From Bacillota bacterium (GTDB lineage: Bacteria > Bacillota > Sulfobacillia > Sulfobacillales > Sulfobacillaceae): a stretch of 55,322 nt of DNA. The stretch lies in NCBI GenBank assembly GCA_021797675.1, contig JAJZZH010000120.1:1-55322 (forward strand), given 5' to 3'. The position numbers were made by a program, and so were the translations under genes. The stretch's first letter is position 1, and each line of letters opens with the position of its first letter. Shown here piece by piece: positions 53,391 through 55,322 of this stretch. The notes under the pieces were generated by a model. It did no database searches. It was not told the DNA's origin and saw only the letters and a list, made by a program, of their open reading frames with translations.

Positions 53391-53900
53391 GTGGCTTATC
53401 GGCCCAAGATGCTGACTCCCGGCATGGTAATTCTTTGCCTGCCCGCCAATCATTCACCGATCTGGGATCGGATGCTGGATTGGGCCATTGCCTGGTCAAG
53501 TGGCCCCTTTACCCATGCCGCCGTGGTTGCTTATGGCGAGCTGATCGAACAGGTGGCCACCGTCCGCACCAGCCCGCTAACCAAATATGCGGATATCGGA
53601 TGGGCCTACCAGATCGAGGGGCTTACCTCCGATCGTGCGGCAGCCATGATCGACTGGGCGCGTCACCGCCTCGGTCAGCCTTATGGGGTCAAGGCCATTG
53701 TGGAAGATGGGCTGTTGCTGGACGCCCATGTCTGGCGTCTCCTGCGGGAACATCCTCACTACGTAACCTGCAGCGGCTTTGTCGAGCGCGCGGCCCGTTG
53801 TGGGGCCGGGCTCCCTCTCACGCACATGCCCTTGCCGACGCCCACTGAACTCGCCTTCTCCTGTCGTCTCATCGGTCCCCGTCCATGGGACCGGACCTAG
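53391..53900 (+). CDS. Permuted NlpC/P60-like cysteine hydrolase (YiiX type)
   Basis: A 169-residue protein of the permuted papain-like amidase group. The histidine comes first (GPFTHAAVV) and the cysteine later (YVTCSGFVERA), the order seen in YiiX/YebB-like members. No signal peptide is seen, so it is probably cytoplasmic and acts on lipid or peptide amides; the substrate is unknown. GAGGAGG lies 7-8 bases before the GTG. Divergent from marR with 158 bases between starts. Confidence 0.78.
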   Translation: MAYRPKMLTPGMVILCLPANHSPIWDRMLDWAIAWSSGPFTHAAVVAYGELIEQVATVRTSPLTKYADIGWAYQIEGLTSDRAAAMIDWARHRLGQPYGVKAIVEDGLLLDAHVWRLLREHPHYVTCSGFVERAARCGAGLPLTHMPLPTPTELAFSCRLIGPRPWDRT

Positions 53901-54107
53901 TCCGCCAGCACGGTGTTCCTTGCGATCGCTGGGCGTCGATTAGGTTGAGCTCCACGGGTTTTGGGGTCTGCCCGGTCGATCCGAAGGGGTCCGATGCCTG
54001 GCGCAACCCCTCGGGCGCGAAAACCGATCGCTTGGATGCGGCTACATTGAGCCCGTTGGGCTGGCAAGAGCGCATTTTACGGCGCATTGGACAAAGACTT
54101 CACGACC

Positions 54108-54129
54108 GGCCCATCCGACCGGATGGGCC
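54108..54129. repeat. Perfect 10-bp inverted repeat
   Basis: GGCCCATCCG-AC-CGGATGGGCC. The 2-base centre is too short for an RNA loop without opening a pair, so a DNA-binding site or cruciform is as likely as a terminator. Confidence 0.6.
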
Positions 54130-54820
54130 GAGCCCAATCCCAGAGCCACACGCCCGTGCCTCTGGCGCATGAACAACCTGTCCCATCCAGAGCGCGTGGC
54201 CCACGCGGTCTTGCCCCACTACATGGTGAGGGCCATCCGCTCGGTTCCCGCCGACCACGATTTCCCCCTGCACGCCGCCTCCTTGATGAGATGCCCCCAC
54301 CGACGCACAAGCCCTATTATGGGCCACCCAACGTGGCCGGACCCACCCCTCGACCGGTCCTTTTGGGCTGCAGCGTGTCCCCGTAAGGCGAATCTTTCGC
54401 AGGCGATCGGGTCGCGAGGAGCCAAAGCCCTTTCCTGGGATGGCCCCCATCCCGTCATTTTCACGATAGATGAACGGGTGCGCCGAGTCCTAGCGGTTCG
54501 TCGCAATCTTTGACAAAGTTATCCACCACGGAGACCGGTTTCCCTTCCCATACGTCCACCTGGATTGACGCTGACTGGGCAATTTAACGTCACGGGTTCT
54601 TCCTCAACCGGGGACAACGCGGTTACGAGTTGCCAGACCCACAAATCCCCGGGTGCATTCGCGAAATGGATGTGACCATCGCAATATCTACATCCCTAGA
54701 TAAGTCAGGTTACAGGGCACAGCCTCCACCACCCGCTAAACGAAAGCGCCGGGTAGGATTGCAGGCCTAGCTCTCGGACAAGAAAGTGGCACCAATGTCG
54801 CTGGCGTTTTCGTGGAAATG

Positions 54821-54904
54821 TGTCACCTAGTGACACGACGGCGCTCTCGGGTGTATTTGATACAACTGCGCGGACGCCACCTACCTGCCCCCACGGATAT
54901 CCGT
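54821..54904. repeat. Cluster of three palindromes beside the IS
   Basis: GTGTCAC-CTA-GTGACAC (54821-54837), TGTAT-TTG-ATACA (54852-54864) and ACGGATATCCGT (54893-54904), all perfect, within 84 bases and 59 bases from the transposase stop. Confidence 0.6.
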
Positions 54905-54962
54905 CGTGGCTCGGAGGGAACTTGGTCTTGGGAAGGGTAAACCTAGGGTACGGTCGCCCGCG

Positions 54963-55322
54963 TTAGGTCGCGTTCGGATGCGGCCGAATGGCCTGGCAGG
55001 CCAAGAGCAGGCGATCGGCAATCCGCGTCCCCAGATGCCGGCGATTAAAGCGGTAGGTGAATTCTTCCAAATAGAGCTGGCGCCGGGCGCGTCCGCGCCC
55101 GTGATAGGTCCCATCAATAAACGTTTTCGCGAGGCTTATCACCGTATTGACCCAATGAAAGACCTCGGGCGCCTCGGGATCCCGACTCAAGGCTACCCGG
55201 TGATCCGCGTGATGGGCTTTCGCTCCGGCCGCGTAGATGTCGGCGCCGTCACTCAACCACACCCCGTACTGCTCGACCCGACGTTTAAGCACTTCCAACA
55301 CCGTTTCCTTCTTTAACGACTC
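54963..55322 (-). CDS. IS1595-family transposase (ISXO2-like), C-terminal part
   Basis: The frame is open through the window edge, so the N-terminal part is missing. The visible 120 residues show the ISXO2-type DDE domain end: SDGADIYAAG (an aspartate-bearing strand), FHWVNTVISLAKTFIDGTYH and YLEEFTYRFNRRH, close to the family pattern HTVxSNxKxxxxGTxHG...YLxEFxxRFNRR. The glutamate of the triad is probably in the last motif. Stop is TAG/TAA-type at 54963; terminal repeats were not identified with confidence. Confidence 0.8.
   Translation of the reverse strand, partial: ESLKKETVLEVLKRRVEQYGVWLSDGADIYAAGAKAHHADHRVALSRDPEAPEVFHWVNTVISLAKTFIDGTYHGRGRARRQLYLEEFTYRFNRRHLGTRIADRLLLACQAIRPHPNAT

Larger units (their letters stand above)
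53901..54962. other. Gene-poor, palindrome-rich stretch
   Basis: No gene supported: the ORFs at 54000-54510 on both strands are low in recognisable protein features and lack SD sites. Perfect palindromes are at 54108-54129, 54821-54837, 54852-54864 and 54893-54904. A DnaA-box-like TTATCCACC is at 54519-54527, alone. Confidence 0.4.

Noticed and set aside
54000-54513. Several overlapping ORFs of 70-116 codons on both strands
   Set aside because: Mutually overlapping, without SD or motifs, typical of GC-rich non-coding DNA.
54519-54527. DnaA-box-like TTATCCACC
   Set aside because: A single near-match with no cluster, AT-rich unwinding region or dnaA/dnaN genes; not an origin.

Overview
The window looks like chromosome of a GC-rich, spore-forming member of the Bacillota. 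The evidence is a small acid-soluble spore protein gene, the prkA-yhbH-spoVR trio, a YIEGIA-family membrane protein, a Firmicute-style pyr operon led by pyrR with a PyrR attenuator, RqcH, and many GTG/TTG starts behind strong Shine-Dalgarno (SD) sites. A Sulfobacillus-like organism would fit, but that is inference from gene content and not shown by any marker gene here.

Layout. (1) 1-3400: right end of a TnpB-type IS200/IS605 element, a gene-poor stretch, citrate synthase, a hypothetical gene, a Nudix hydrolase with promoter and terminator, and a zinc-ribbon membrane protein. (2) 3400-12950: prkA-yhbH-spoVR, CorA, YIEGIA protein, nitroreductase, membrane-anchored gluzincin protease, small membrane protein, O-methyltransferase. 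(3) 12950-19350: an accessory and decayed region. It holds an ORF interrupted by an amber codon, a 13-unit GGAA repeat directly upstream of an iron-sulfur assembly (MIP18/DUF59) gene, an ECF sigma/anti-sigma pair, an HPr-kinase-like fragment, the remnant of an IscB/IsrB-like RNA-guided nuclease, DUF1643 and a small ORF. (4) 19450-28220, minus strand: membrane protein, dnaE, typA, murD, aminotransferase, creatininase and SASP genes, mostly tightly spaced or overlapping. (5) 28500-35900: HTH gene fragment, Rieske protein, Ca2+/Na+ antiporter, trmL, class IV aminotransferase, pyruvate kinase, small conserved protein, DHA2 efflux pump. (6) 36166-48281: rqcH and the full pyrimidine operon pyrR-pyrB-pyrC-carA-carB-pyrK-pyrD-pyrF-pyrE on the minus strand, with a legible promoter, PyrR-binding hairpin and terminator. 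(7) 48480-55322: DUF1841/SEC-C protein, MFS pump, ABC-F ATPase, MarR regulator, permuted NlpC/P60-like hydrolase, a 1-kb palindrome-rich gap, and the 3' part of an IS1595-family transposase.

How it works together. The pyr operon encodes all of UMP synthesis, with each junction overlapping or close, and feedback through PyrR. The MFS/ABC-F/MarR set looks like a small drug-response locus with a candidate operator. No complete undescribed system is proven. The strongest leads are the GGAA repeat at a ribosome-binding site, the paired remains of two OMEGA-type elements (TnpB right end and IscB-like pseudogene), a DnaE whose PHP metal site has been lost, and small SD-preceded ORFs in front of the DHA2 pump and pyrE.
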